Counted from the first letter of the stretch, positions 1 to 12,456 are shown. The stretch is DNA of 64,000 bases from Lophium mytilinum (GCA_010093605.1 MU004184.1:1259897-1323896), one strand, 5' to 3'. The notes: generated from the sequence alone by a model not told the origin. Made by a program: numbers and translations.

Positions 1-740
1 ACATCGCCCACGAACGCGCTTTTCCCGGTTCCTGGTGGCCCGGAAACGTAGATGCATCCAGACTTGCGGCCCTGGGTACGCGTGGACACGAATTTCTCCA
101 GCTCTTTGCGCTCGGTCTCCCGGCCGAACAGTGCTGGCGGTGCGGATCCTCGAGCAAAAAGCTGGCGAGCGACATTGTAGACGGTAGGGACATTATGACG
201 CGGAGTTATCGGTGTCCGGGGAGTGCGAGGAGTCAAGGGCTTTCCACCAACAAGGACCCGATGCCGAGGAGTGACAGGGACCTTCTTCGAGAGCGCGTCG
301 CGGTGCCGAGGAGTCTGAGGAGTGGCGGCTTGGACAAGTTTTGAGTCTGATCGAACGACGGGCTTAGAGGCCTTAAAGTGTGCATTGATTTTGGCAGGAG
401 ACAGAGCGACACGGCTTTCCGGGGCTCCATGTTTCGCGGGGGTGGATCCGATCTTTCGGACGCGCTTTCCAGACGGCAAGACATCCTGCGCCAGCTCGTC
501 CAATTCCATAGCATCGCCATGACGGACAACCTTCTTGTTCCTCGGGGTGACAAAAGGGTTTTCATTGTCGCCATCATCCAGGATCACGAACTGGGCCTGG
601 CGTTTGGCCCGCGTTGTGACTCTTAAAGCAGCATCTACAAGCACCGAGTCAGTTTGTTGACAGGAGAGAAGGGGCGGATCGTGCCTACCTGGCGAGTCTG
701 TGGAGCTGCGAGTTCTCTTTCCGAGCACGGTGGAAGGCAT
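1..740 (-). CDS. CDC6: Cdc6/Cdc18 replication-licensing AAA+ ATPase, 5' part
   Basis: Loads the MCM helicase onto ORC-bound origins in G1 (family knowledge). Exons on the minus strand: 689-740 and <1-634, with a 54-nt intron (GTAGGC...TTGTAG); the 3' end lies outside the window. The start ATG at 738-740 gives MPSTVLGKRTRSS, a typical fungal Cdc6 N-terminus. The N-terminal tail is disordered and full of minimal CDK sites (SPAK, TPRHR, TPRTPRTPITPRH). The AAA+ domain follows with LFGRETERKELEKF and Walker A GPPGTGKS, encoded at about 21-46. Orc1 is the main alternative, but the short CDK-site-rich N-terminus with no BAH domain favours Cdc6. Walker B and the winged helix are not visible here. 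Confidence 0.88.
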   Translation of the reverse strand, partial: MPSTVLGKRTRSSTDSPGRHDPPLLSCQQTDSVLVDAALRVTTRAKRQAQFVILDDGDNENPFVTPRNKKVVRHGDAMELDELAQDVLPSGKRVRKIGSTPAKHGAPESRVALSPAKINAHFKASKPVVRSDSKLVQAATPQTPRHRDALSKKVPVTPRHRVLVGGKPLTPRTPRTPITPRHNVPTVYNVARQLFARGSAPPALFGRETERKELEKFVSTRTQGRKSGCIYVSGPPGTGKSAFVGD

Positions 741-1378
741 CGTGGACGAGGGCAGCAATTGCAATGAGGAAGTTGTGGGTGGTGGTGGAGTGGGAAGGAG
801 CTACGCGGGTCGAGGTTGAAGATGGGAGGGAAGGCGCGTCGCCGGGACGCTAAACCGCGCCTGCCCAATAAAAGCGGGCCCACGCGTAAAGTGGTACGCC
901 TTGGCATCACGTCCAGCCTCATCTTTCACCTTTCCCTCATTTGGACACCATTCACCTCGACTATGGTTTTCGATACACCTCAAGCAAATCCAGACTCTTG
1001 AATAGCTCAGCCTTCACTGCTGAGGTGACTGTGTACAGAAGCCCGTGTATACCCTTCGGTCACCGTTCGATAATCTGGCAAGCATTTCACGGCATTTGCA
1101 TTCACTCAACATCTTTGGACTTTGGAAGAGGGGTGGTGTTGCCAAAGTGATGATGGCACTCTTTCAACCAGGGTCTCGTTCCAATCATTATCAGATTACC
1201 ACGATACTGCTATATGCCGTGTGCTCATGAGACAACGTACAGCTAACGCAAAACCCTCGCAAGCAATTTCAATTCCTGACTGCACGAGCAGTGCAGCTCG
1301 TAAAGCTCAAACAAACAAAAGGTATCATACCGTGCGTCTCAGCACAACAAAGGAGACGAAGTACAACTCTGCCATCTC
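741..1378. other. intergenic: CDC6 promoter and EIS1 3' flank
   Basis: 638 bp between two minus-strand genes. It holds the CDC6 promoter with the MCB box at 882-887. No coding exon is supported; small reading frames here lack codon bias and homology. Confidence 0.6.
882..887. promoter_or_regulatory. MluI cell-cycle box (MCB) upstream of CDC6
   Basis: Perfect palindromic ACGCGT about 142 bp upstream of the CDC6 start codon. MCB is the binding site of the MBF (Mbp1/Cdc10-Res) G1/S factor, and CDC6/cdc18 is a known MBF target in yeasts. One six-base match is weak alone; the gene context supports it. Confidence 0.5.
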
Positions 1379-4008
1379 TCACAAGATTTCCTGAAACTTG
1401 CTATCCCGGTTCGGGCTTCCTTTACGTGCCGCAGCACCTGCCTCACTCTCGAAAGTCGGCGGTGGCACAAGACCGTCATCGAATGTGTCGCGCGCCTCCT
1501 CAAACTCTTCCTCTCGACTCACACCACTCACGCCGCTGATCCCACTAGTGGTGCGTGCTGGCCTTTGGCGACCTCTAGTTGCAGCTTCCCCGTCGTCGCT
1601 AGACAGCGAAGATATGCTCGGGGATCGGGCACGGGTAGGCGTGGAGACTCCCTCGTGTTGTGTGGCCGACGCAGTGGTTGCCTGCTCTTTGGACCTGGCC
1701 CCTGTGAGGGCAGAGCCTCCTGAGAAAGAAAGTTTCCCAGGCTCGTGTTTAGAGCGGCGGCTCTTGAACTTGCTGAAGATGCCTTTGAGGCCCTTAGAGT
1801 CTGATTTGGTCGGAGACACAGGGGACGTAGGGGATGTAGGAGAAGTTGCCTCCTCCTCCGCAACTGATTTACGCTGAGCGGTTTCAGGTGCCTCTGGAGC
1901 GGCGGTGGGAGCCTCTACCGGCGTCGGGGGTTCATAAAGGTCGGCATCAGCCTCCTCGGCCCCAATGACTGGAGCTGTAGCGGCAGTGGTGGGAGTTTCA
2001 GGCTCAATGGTCTTCGGAGCGTCCCTAGAATTACGTTTCTCCTCCTTCTGGATCCGTTTTTCTTCGGCGCGTTTGGCCTTTTCGGCCTCTTTCTCTGACC
2101 GTGCTGCGGCTTTCTCTTCGCCTGTATTTGTTAGTCAGGGTTTCAACCAATAGTACACAATGACTTACCCTTGGCACGCTTTTCTTCAGCCTTCAGACCT
2201 GCAGATCTTTCCTTCTCAGTGCGGGTTTGGCGCTTCTTCTCTTCATTGTCGAGCCTGATCTCTTCGTCCCTCGCCCTCTGCTTCTCGGTGGCATCGTTGA
2301 TCTCGTCCAAAGTAGGTTGTATCCTCGCGGCAGCGACAGCATCAATCTCTGACTGGTCCATGAACTTTCCACCGCCCACATGCACCCTGCCATGGTTCAC
2401 CATGCGGGCCTCGCTATCAGCTGCTGCTTTCGCACGCGCTTTGTTTTCCCAGTCCTCCATCATGGCTGGTGACATCTTCCCCGTCTCGTTGAAGACCTTG
2501 TCGTCCATACCAAGCATCTGAGCCTTGACCTTTCTTTCTGCAGCCGCCATCAAGTTCTGTCGATCTTGGGTACGTTTCTTTGCGTCAACTTGGGCAACAG
2601 TATTGCTGAACTGGGAGGTCTGGGCGCGGATACGACGAGCCCGGAACTCGTCGTCCGAATCGGCCTCCTCTGGATCGCTGGCAGCCCGCCTTCTCCCGCG
2701 CATGGAAAGTTTAGAGCGTTGCTTATTCTCGTAGCCGTAGTAGTTGCGGTACGCAGCCTCGTTGTCAACTGGGATCCTCGCAAGACGTTCCGCGGCAAGT
2801 CTTTGTGCCGCTTCTTGCACGTGGATGAACTGCATCGCTTGTTCTTTCACGTCCCCATCCGTCGTGGTGGGGGTCTGGCCGTGTGCAAAAGCAGCAGCTG
2901 ATTGTCCATGCGAAGCAGCTCTTCCGGCTTTAGCGTCGTCGATGTGCTTCTGTTGAATATTGTACATTTGCTTCGCCATTGAAATCGCCGAAGCGCGAAG
3001 CGCATTTTGGTGATTCGCCTCATCGGTTTCCATCCTGATGGGAGGATGCTCGGTGTACATTGACCTCGGAATTGACTTATTGTGCTGGATTCGAGCCGCT
3101 TCCATAGCTGGGGACCCCATTCCCTTTGAGCTCCCCAGGGGTGCAGCCTTCGTGGAAGGCCGATGGGCCAGAGTAGCAGCACTAAGCGCATTCCTGGCGG
3201 AATTGGCAGAGTCTGGGTATGATGGGAGTGGGGCAGGTGTAGAGCCAGCTCGCTTTCTACGAGCTGATTCCGATACCGCTCCAGTAGCAGCCATCATTGC
3301 CCTCTTGCTTCCATCCTTTGTATATCCACGATCAAGCTCTGGGCTCAATCCCTTGGTTCGCATCGCGATGTTTGCAGCGGAGTTTCCGTCGGCGCTTGCT
3401 TCTGGCATCCAAAGATCGACCTTTCCTCCTCTATTCGCCGCTAGTAAAGCTGCCTTCGATCCAGCTGCGCTTGCCTCGGGCTGCCATAGAGGTGCCATCT
3501 TGTAGTCCTTCGCGAGAAACGCGGCCTTGCCTGCAGCGTCGGAGCTGTCCGGCTTCCACCACTCGGGCGACTTCGTGTTCGCGTTGGCGAGGGTAGCAGC
3601 AGCGCCTGCGGAGGCTAGAGTATCTATTCCGACGATGGGAAAGCTGGGGAGATCTTGCGGTCGAGCGTGCTTGAGGCTGGTGGCAGCACCTGCGACACCA
3701 CAAGTCAGTCGTCTGTTGTGTTACACATGTAGTCTAAGGTAACAATACATACTTGCAGAAGAGAGCTTGCCGTTGGAATCTAAGAGAGAGCCTTTGGATT
3801 CTCGTGGATTGGACCCGCGCTCCGGGTGGGTCGCGTAGAGGGCAGCGTTGGAAGCCTGGTTCTGCAAGGCCGAGCCCTTCGTGGAGTGAGCCGAGGGATC
3901 CGGGCACTTCATGTCTGGCCCTGCGCCATTCGCCTGAGAGTGTGAATGGTGGTCCCCTGGCAGGGGCGCTTTGGACGCATCATTGGATGTTTGTGTTTGT
4001 GTCGCCAT
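1379..4008 (-). CDS. EIS1: Eisosome protein Eis1
   Basis: Component of eisosomes, the plasma-membrane furrow scaffolds (family knowledge). Three exons: 3753-4008, 2169-3689, 1379-2121 (introns 63 and 47 nt, both in frame), 839 aa. The N-terminal Eis1 signature is clear: THPERGSNPRESKGSLLDS, SLKHARPQDLPSFPIVGID and AKDYKMAPLWQPEASAAG. The middle is a long charged helical or coiled-coil region ending in E/K/R-rich repeats. The C-terminus is a Ser/Pro-rich disordered tail with many SP/TP sites. I chose the ATG at 4006-4008 (MATQTQTSNDASK); an in-frame ATG at 4126-4128 would add 40 non-conserved residues. It shares a divergent promoter with the phosphatase gene at 4590. Confidence 0.88.
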
Positions 4009-4589
4009 GGTGCGCTCGTTAGTCGGACGACTCGAGACAGATATCAGACTCGAGATGCGGGACACGCAGTTATGGAAGGAAGAGGAGGTGAGGTTCAGAG
4101 AATTGGGGACTGGCTCTGCGTAGTTCACTCCGAGCGATCATGGTGGTGTAGTTATGGGATAGTTTGGGGTGGCCTAGACTATTGGAAATGACGTAGTTCG
4201 AGCTGGAGCGCCTCGATAAACGGCGGCTGTCCGAGCGCGATGCGATCATGGCCAGAGTTAGTCCATCACCGGGTTCCTTCTCGGTGCTCACACCACGCTC
4301 TTCGAGAAAGCCGGCCCATCTATTCCCACTGGTGCGCTGCAATAAAACTGTTCCGGTACAGGCACTGCACCAGGAACTGCAGCACACAGCTTGCCTACTC
4401 CACACAACGTGAAGCCGAAGTCATAGGATCGACGCAGGGTACCCGTGGCTACGGCCCTCCAAGTTGGCAGGGCACTATCCGCTATACGGACCTCCGTCAT
4501 CACGGGCATCCTCTTAACAACATACTAACCTTGGAAAAATAACTCTTTGGTCTGTAACGACACATCCTCATGAAATTATCTACATCATC
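4009..4589. promoter_or_regulatory. divergent promoter EIS1 / tyrosine phosphatase
   Basis: 581 bp between the start codons of two divergently transcribed genes. No further exon or clear factor site was recognised. Confidence 0.5.
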
Positions 4590-5636
4590 ATGGAGAACAC
4601 AGCTACCCCGTTCGCTACAATTCCCAACTTTCGAGATGTTGCAGAGATGATAAACACCACTATGGGCACTACGTCAGCAAACCTACCAATGATATATTTC
4701 CACATCTGACTCTGTGACAGCTATATGAAAGCTGGACTGTTGTATCGCGGAGCACGTCTAGGTTGGTAGTGAATCTACTGTCTACTAAAAGAAGTATATT
4801 AACCAGATCTAGACGAAGCTTCCCCTGAGGATCGAAAGCGACTCGTCAACGACTATGGCATCAGAAACGTTATCGACCTCCGTACTAAGTAAAACATCTT
4901 AGCATATCCACACATGGACAAAGTTCTCATAGCCAACAGGACCGAGCACATCCAACAAGCGCAAAAACGGGACGACAAAATCAAGAGCTCCGCCGCAGTA
5001 CCTCAATCCAACAACGAAGTCGCAGAGCCGTTGAAGATCCCCGGAGTGACCTACCACGAGATCAACTTTAACGGCCACGCATTCTCCAAGATGCTCATCA
5101 ACAAGCTCACCTGGAGGGAGTTTGGGCGGCTTGTGTGGCTCATGGCAACAGGCTACCGGCTTGACGCCATCAAGATCCTCAGCCCTCACATGCGTGCCGC
5201 AGGCCTTGTCGGACTCGCTAAAGACTCGCTGGATGTATGTACTAAGGAGGTCTACCAGGTCTTTGCTGTGCTCGCGGAGTCTGGCAACTGGCCGGTCATG
5301 CTGCATTGCACGCAGGGGAAAGACAGGACGGGGCTGACGGTCATGCTGGTGCTGATGTTGCTTGGTGTACCACAAGAAGCGGTCGAGAAGGACTACATGG
5401 TGTCGGAGCCGAATCTGCTGTCTGAAAAGACAGAAAGAATGAAGGAGATTGAGTCGATTGGATTGACGGAGCATTTTGCTTCGTGTCCTCCGGAGTTGGT
5501 ACCAGAAGTCCAAAATCATATCACGGAGAAGTATGGATCAGTGGAGAAATACCTGCTGAAAACAGGCGTCACAAAGGAGATGCAGGAGACGATAAAGACG
5601 AGGCTGCTTAATGTTCCTGATGGAAGCACTTTGTAA
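4590..5636 (+). CDS. Tyrosine/phosphoinositide phosphatase, Y_phosphatase3 family
   Basis: Cysteine-based phosphatase with the P-loop signature HCTQGKDRTG (C-x5-R) in the last exon. Exons 4590-4672, 4721-4761, 4813-4888, 4940-5636 give 298 aa. Exon 1 encodes the conserved opening PNFRDVAEMIN, exon 2 KAGLLYRGARL, exon 3 EASPEDRKRLVNDYGIRNV then IDLRTK, joined in frame to TEHIQQAQKRD. An alternative acceptor six bases upstream (exon 3 from 4807) would insert Leu-Asp; the shorter form matches family spacing better. No signal peptide or membrane segment, so probably cytosolic. Related fungal and bacterial enzymes act on phosphotyrosine or phosphoinositides; the substrate here cannot be told. Confidence 0.82.
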
Positions 5637-8298
5637 CCGTAATACCCGACAATGAGTGTAATATTGAAGCGTTCAAAATGTCACGATGGTTGTAATTGTC
5701 TGTTATTGGCTACTTTTAAAAATGCATCATCTCTTTCTATCTTTCGAACTCTCCTTTGCCATTACAAGCTCATCCGATTTAGCCAACCAGAAACGAGATT
5801 CAAGTCGGCTTTGGGATCAACCTCGCCTCTCGCAAGAAGTATGACAAGGGAGATAACCGGACCGACCAAGAGGACGTTTATATACTACGCGTGTAGAGCG
5901 GTGATGTTCTGGACTAAATACTCAACATTGTGAGAGGAATTTAGGATACAAGAAAATGACCAGTATCTCTGGAGAAGCAAGATATTTTTGAAAGCGGCGC
6001 AAAACAACAGTGAAAAGATAAGGTACCAACACAAAGCGATCAGCAAGAAAGGTCTTTGATCAAGGTCAGAGAAGGTGTCTTCGATAGCGTATATTGACAG
6101 TCCGCTAATTCAGCTCCTTGTCGAGGGGGATCTCTTACCATAGCCCTTGAGATCATTGTCCGTAACGAGTATTCTTGAAACACCACTAAAGCTGTATAGG
6201 GCAGCCCAGAAGTGGTTTGAGAGGACTTGGTCCCACGGATAAAACATCCAGTCTGATTGAGAGCTAGTGGCAAAGTCGTTTGACTAGAGGCCCGAGATCT
6301 GGTCATCGCCAATCGATATCGGAAACGTCCATGAGGTGCTTCGGTGAGTAGTTTGCGTGGTTTAGTTGCTTAAGTCACAATTCGAACTGCGCGATAGATA
6401 TTTTGTTAGACGCGGCGTGGACGCTGCGCCCACCTGACGTAGTCGTTTCTTATGCGATGAACGACAGGGTTGGAATCAGGACACCGTTAAGAGGATGAAG
6501 ACAGCCTATCGACGTGCTTCTAAGAGGGAAAACAGGCATTTGTTACAAGTTTTGACAGATCGAACTGTCTAGACCTTTATTTGGTAGACGCGGAGGTGCA
6601 CGCCATGTGCACCTGGTGTAGTCACTTTTTGTTACAGAAGCAACAGGGTCGGAATCAAAAGGCCGTCAAGAGGATGAGGACAGCTCACGGAGGTGCACTG
6701 GAGAGGAGAAATGGACGTTTTGTTCCAAGTTTCAATAGATCGAACCGTAAGGACTTTTCTTTGCTAGACGCGGGGGTGCACCTAGTGTAGTTCCTTTTTG
6801 CTACACAATCAGCAGAGTTAGAATCGGCCTTCATTCAAGAGGGTGAGGGAAACTAGCTGGAGCACCTCCAACCCGAAAGTATAGCCCTTGGTTACAAGTT
6901 TGCACATATTGAACGGCGTAAGACGTTTTTTAGTAGACTTGGAGGGTATGCAACAGTATACATTGCGTTCGCCTGGCAGTTCCTTCTTGTTAAACAAGCG
7001 ACAGGGTCTAAATTGAGCTTCTCTCAAGAACTTGAGGGAAACCCGCTGGAGCACTTCCATTGAGAAATTAAAGCCGCTGGTAACAAGTCTTCACATTTCG
7101 AACCACTGGGTACAGTTCTTGACAGAGGTTGAGGATACGCAATAGGACATATTGCGTGCCCCTGGGGTTGTCCCTTTCTGAGGCAATAGTGATAGGGCCT
7201 AACGTGTGTCTCCGTCAGGAGGATGAGGAGAAGTTGCTGGGGTACTTCCGAGCTGGACCCGGAGAGTCTGGTTACAAGTTCCGGCATAATGAACTGCGAG
7301 GAACTCATTTTCCCTCAGAGATAGAAGGTACCCGATTTACAGGCTGTGTTCATCGTTACGGTCCCCTTTTGTAGACACACATAGAGTGAATAGAGATATC
7401 TCATTGAGCAAATGGCTAATATAATGACATGAAATGAATAGATTAGCGACTAAAATAGAAGAAGATGCGTGGTCTAGGGGAGGAGAGTGGGAGATTAGCA
7501 ACCAGTGACTCTGTCGCACAATGCAACAGCTCACGAATGTGGGAGCATTTGACAGGCTTACAGCTGGATGGCGGAGTCCAGACATGTTTTAGTGAATTGC
7601 CAAGACCTGGGGCCCCACTTCCGATACTCAGCCTTGGGCCGCCGTACTTACCTAGATCTCTACCAGTGAATTTTGGATGTCGCTGCCTGGATTTGTGTGT
7701 CGAATCATAGTCTGATGCCTGAACCATGAAACTTTCTGACGTGGAGTGACACGTGGGGCCGATGACTCTGAGTGCTTTTCGCAAGAGGCGCACTGGGCGT
7801 TTAATCGCTCATTTGCTGTGGTGTAGAGGTAGACGTCATCGCCATTAATCGTGAGAGACGTGGAATATCCGGTGTTGAGGAAAAGGCGTTGTGAGATTGG
7901 CCTCATTTACGTGCCCGGGAGCGGGTGAAGGGCGAGCACGGAAGGCGACAAGATACACAGGACGGAAGAGGGCAGAAGGTTTCCAAGGTTTCACATGCGC
8001 AGTGTGAATTCTCTACCAGCGGACTCCGTTAGTGCGCTTCTGGAATGACGGGCTGATTGGGCAGCAATTCATGGTTCTCGTGAGGGAGGCCCGCAAGCGA
8101 TGATTCCGGGCTGCGCTGCTATTGTTCTACCGCGCTCTTCCTAATTTCGTCCTCCTTCCCACACACACCCCAAACCCGAAACCTTCCTCTTCACTACACG
8201 ACAAACACCTCCCGCGACACAAAGACCCAGCTACCTACACGACACCCGCAGAACCAACAGCAACCAGTGCGAGCAGCCCGCCCCTCCGAACCATCATC
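5637..8298. other. gene-free block around a degenerate tandem array
   Basis: About 2.7 kb without a supportable gene. 5637-6330 is AT-richer sequence with no recognised element. 6330-7330 is a degenerate tandem repeat, listed separately. 7330-8100 has no convincing coding. 8100-8298 is the C-rich leader of the eIF3j gene. Confidence 0.6.
6330..7330. repeat. degenerate ~180-bp tandem repeat array (5-6 units)
   Basis: The core yGAACyG, flanked by a TAGACGCGG-like box about 25 bp downstream, recurs at 6383, 6561, 6741, 6910, 7099 and 7290, giving spacings of 178, 180, 169, 189 and 191 bp. Other shared unit parts are ACAAGTTTTGACAGATCGAAC, then GTAGTCACTTTTTGTTACA, then CAGGGTCGGAATC, GAGGATGAGGACAG and GGTGCACTGGAGAGG. 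Units are strongly diverged from one another. No terminal repeats or coding capacity. Confidence 0.8.
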
Positions 8299-9398
8299 AT
8301 GGCTCCGTCTAAGTGGGGTACGTCATGCCATCCATTCCCCTGAGCCGCTTTTGTGCGCAGTTGGCAGCCGGCCTCTGTCGCGTTTGACGGACAAATACTG
8401 ACTGTTTCAACTCTGTAGACGATGAAGAGGAAGATAGCACGCCTCCATCCTCCCCGCCCACCGTGCCCCTGGCGCGTCGTGGCAAGTTCGAAGACGAGGA
8501 GGAAGATGACAGCGATGTACGTGAGACCTCATCCCAACCGTCGCGTTTTCACTGTCGCATCGTCCTGTCGCACTCTCACTGCCCTTTATCATTCCTGTCG
8601 ACGCGATTGCATGTGGTTGACTCGTTGCTGACACGTCGCAGGTCCTAGAATCTTGGGATGCCGCCGAGGACTCCGAGGTCGAGCGCGAGAAGCAGAAGAA
8701 GGTCGACGAGGCCAAGGCAAAGGCTGAGGCCGACGCCAAAGCCAACCACAAGTCGAAGTCACAACGTATTGAGGAGAAGCGTCAGGAGACGATGAGGAGG
8801 CGCATGATGGACGATGACTCCACCGAGGAGGAGGAAGACGAGGCTGAGAAGCGCGCCCGGCTACGCAAGACGGAGCAGGACGCGGATCTCGCCCACGCCC
8901 AGGACCTCTTCGGCGAGATCGCCATCTCCAAGAATCGCGCTGTGAAGCCCGTCACGATCCAGGATACTGCTGATCCCATGAAAGCCCTCGATCTCTCTTC
9001 CATCGCTCTCTTCAACCCCAACACCAAGGACCAGTTTTTCAAGCTCCGCGAAACTCTCGTCCCGCTTCTCACGGCCAACGCGAAGAAGGCGCATTACACG
9101 CTCTTCCTTCAGGAGTTCACCAAGCAGATCGCCAAGGAGCTGCCTAGCGACCAGATCAAGAAGATCGCCAGCGGCCTCACCACGCTATCGAACGAGAAGA
9201 TGAAGGAGGAGAAGCTAGCCGAGAAGGGCGGCAAGAAGTCCAAGGCCGCAAAGACGAAGACCAGCCTGGTCGCAACACGAGACACATCACATAAGATTGA
9301 CACGAACGCCTATGATGACTTTGGAGAGTAAGGAAACCTCCCCTTGATCTCGAGATACACAAACGACTAACACTTCCAGCAGTGACGACTTCATGTGA
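8299..9398 (+). CDS. HCR1: Translation initiation factor eIF3 subunit J
   Basis: eIF3j binds the 40S decoding centre and helps mRNA recruitment and rRNA processing (family knowledge). Exons 8299-8317, 8419-8516, 8642-9327, 9380-9398 give 273 aa, close to the usual fungal length. Visible features are the acidic N-terminus after MAPSKWDDEEEDS, the ESWDAAEDSE block, a charged coiled coil, the conserved core (DLFGEIAIS, PMKALDLSSIALFNPNTK) and the lysine-rich stretch before KIDTNAYDDFG. The last 19-nt exon supplies the typical acidic end DSDDFM. The first exon is also only 19 nt. Confidence 0.92.
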
Positions 9399-12300
9399 GG
9401 GTTTCATCCGAAACCCCGCGATTCTGAGGACCTGAGGGCCCCTTGCATGCTATATCAGCTTCCTCCCTCCGTGCGGAGCACACGCTCCGGCGCGATTCCA
9501 CGACCGCAGGCGGCACCATCCTATCCCACCTCCGCCACCCGGGCATCCCGTTTCTCTGATAGACATTCCCCGCGTCGCCGCCAATACTCTTCCCTCTCCC
9601 AGAGGCCTTATATTAGTTTACTGGGATTATTGGCGCTGAGGGCTGCGAGCATGGAATACATGTTGCCATTTTTCTGCGTTGCTTGATTTGATTTGCCTGG
9701 TACTTTCAGTGCCGTTTTCCTTGGTCTTTTCAATTGTTTGGCTGGTCTCATGGGAAAGTGCAATGCAATATGCATTTGGGGCAAGCATAGAGGATAGGTC
9801 CTTTTAATAAGCAGATTGGCAGCCGAGTTGTGCGTATAGTCAATAGTGTGCGAATTCCCACTTTTGAGCTTCATGGGTATCCCTTCAATCGCGTGAGGTC
9901 TCGACCGCCGTGTGACTAGTTTGGCCGACGACAGCCTCACCTTTACACCTCGCGATTCTTACTCAACGAGTCAATGTCTTGGATGTCGAAAGGGGACAAA
10001 GCAATCTCCGAAGCAAACAATAGGTAGCAAAGCCACAGCCCACGCCATCTTTTACCGCCGCATCCATGCCTCTCTCGCGTTGTCAGACAAACGTCTCCTC
10101 TCCAGCCTCTTCAGCGACGTCAGTTGGTACACGATACGTTTCCAGATCCTAGATCCTTGGCAGTTCAGTAGCAAAGCCCCTGCTGACAACGGTAAAAGCT
10201 TGATGTTTTGAAACGGTCCCTGCAGGTGGCTAAAATTAGCCTGTTCGCATTCACGCCTCCATGTGGCTAACAGCTGGAGGTTGCGTCGATATGACATGCA
10301 TCTGATAATAAGATTGGCGTGCAGGCAAGCAAGGGCGGGAAGGGAGGAGGGGTTGCGGTTCGCGCGTTGGGGTCACAGGGTTGGAAGAGTGAATGTCTCC
10401 TAGGACCCACGCTAAGATCCTGCGCCACTCAGCCTCCTGTCAGCACAAAGCTGTCAGGATGTTCGACAGCAGCTGGAGGCATTTGAAACGCCGGAAGGAC
10501 CGGACGGGAACAATAGACGGTGGTTGTGATTGTGCCTGACGATCCAGGTGGCTTTCGCGGTGCAAGGCCCGGGGCAGCTGGCAGGTCGTTCGCTCGCTCG
10601 CTCGGCAAGGCCAGTTGCTACACACATGGGATCGCGAGGACCTTGCTTGGTGGCGTGTGGCTAAGGCTGTCTTACTCACCCCCGGAGTCTGGGGGCGTCG
10701 GATTGATGAGCGCAAGAGGCGACCCTGTCCAACCGATGCGGCGGCGGGTGGCATCGTCATTGCACGGCTGCGATGCGAGGCTGACTTTCTCCTCCACACC
10801 GGTACTGGATCAAGGGGGACAATAGTCTACTGAAGCAGCGGGGCGCGCATTCGGACAGGAGTCGTGTGTCGTGGCCAGCGCTGAGTGCCAGGCCGGCATC
10901 TGCCAGATTGTAGCCACAGCATCGATACAGTATCGGTACGCGCGTCGCGATTGGCCGGCGGGTTCGACATCAGGCTGAAGGGTTGCAGTCGTCAGGGCGC
11001 TGCGTGGCTCTCTCCCAGACGAGAGTAGCAGTGGAGTAGCCTCGAGTAGCTGGGCCTGGCAATTGAGTAGCCTCGAGTAGCCGGGTCTGCGCATTCGGAA
11101 GACAGGCTTGCTGGCCATTCACTGGTTCGCATCCTCATCCGCGGCCACGTCCTCAGCAGCGGCTCCATTCGGCCAGTGGACGGGGCAGCGATGCCTATTC
11201 CGTCGGCCAGCATCTCGATGAAGCCAGCTCCGCCACACGCCTGACGCCGCCGAGGGCCTTGGCCAGCAGTGGGCGAGAATCTTGGATTGTTGGGCCCATC
11301 GCGGGAGTTGAGGTGGTGATGATGCGTGATGCGCGCTGGCCTGCGACCGACGGCGTGACTTGCTAACGCTTCGGGGACTTGTTCGCGCAGGCGGGTTAGA
11401 GGGGAGCAACGCTGCGTGTGGCGTCCGTATTCTTGTCACCAACAGGGCCCCGAGGTGCGAGGATCACTGGGCGCCCCGGCAGAAGAGGTGGAAGGCTGTG
11501 TTCGTTGCCACCCCTCGGATACTCAGCCCATCCATCTCGAAACCACCTGGGCACTCTCTTTCCACGACGAACCACAACACCGGCGCGCCTCGAGCAATCC
11601 ATTGCCCAGCTGTCTGCGGCGCGCGCTCCCACCCTCCAGCTCAGATCCAGCCCGCACTGTGCGCCATCGCCGTGGGCTTTCCCCGAGAGCCGTCTTGTGC
11701 GCCAGCCACCCGACGAATCGCTCTAGCACCCGCCACAGCCTGCCCGTGAAGCGTCATCGTCCAAAGACACGCTCAACGCATTCTACCACCATCCTACCCC
11801 AGCTCCCATCGCGACACGAGCCCAGCGCACACCCAAGTGACAGGACGACACCCGCAGAGCAGACCCGTACCTGCATCCGTCCACTCTGCTGCCGCTGCCC
11901 GCCGCCGCCCGTCGCATCGAGCATCGAAGCATCCCCAGAGCATCGAGGCGACAGCGCCCCAGCCCGCCCGAACCGCACCCACCCCCCCAAGCCGCTTCAC
12001 CAAGCTGCCCAGCGACTCCCGCCGCTGCTCCCGTAGCAAGTGCCCAAGATTGACCTGGTCGAGCAGCATCTGCAACAGCTGCTGGCCTGGCCGCCCACTA
12101 TTCACCGTCCGGTCGAGCTTCGCCTCACCACCACGCCCGCTTCCGCTCGCCGACCCGCGTCGTCTGACGTCCCCCGCCCGTTGCACCTCCATGGCCGTCG
12201 AGATTGCGTGAAATCGGAGGGTCATTCTGCTGCTGCGTCGAGCACACTTGCTGTCAGGCTTGCGTCCCAATCAGGTGCGTAAACGCATGCGCTTCTGCCC

Positions 12301-12456
12301 CATGCAGGGCCAATCATGTTTGCGGAGCCTCTCCATGTCCCCCAGGCACTGCGATTGTTGCGCATTGCGCGGAGCTGAGAGCCATGGCTGACCTGAAGAC
12401 TAGGTTCCCGGTAGATCACCGCCCTTTTGCAACTACCTCCCTTGATCCATTTGTCC
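9399..12456. other. long intergenic region and leader of the C2H2 gene
   Basis: About 3 kb. 9399-9700 is the eIF3j 3' region. 9700-11400 shows no gene; a short direct repeat (GAGTAGCCTCGAGTAGC-like) lies at about 11030-11085. 11500-12456 is strongly C-rich on the plus strand with several short upstream ATG frames, as expected of a long 5' leader of a regulatory gene. The reading frames here are low-complexity Arg/Pro/Ser translations and are not called genes. Confidence 0.55.

Noticed and set aside
7652-7906. 84-codon minus-strand frame starting with ATG and followed by a perfect GTAAGT
   Set aside because: The frame stops just before the donor-like site, no in-phase second exon could be found, and there is no recognisable domain.
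11418-12270. Long frames on both strands in the C2H2 leader
   Set aside because: C-rich composition suppresses stops; no conserved segment and no splice link to the factor.
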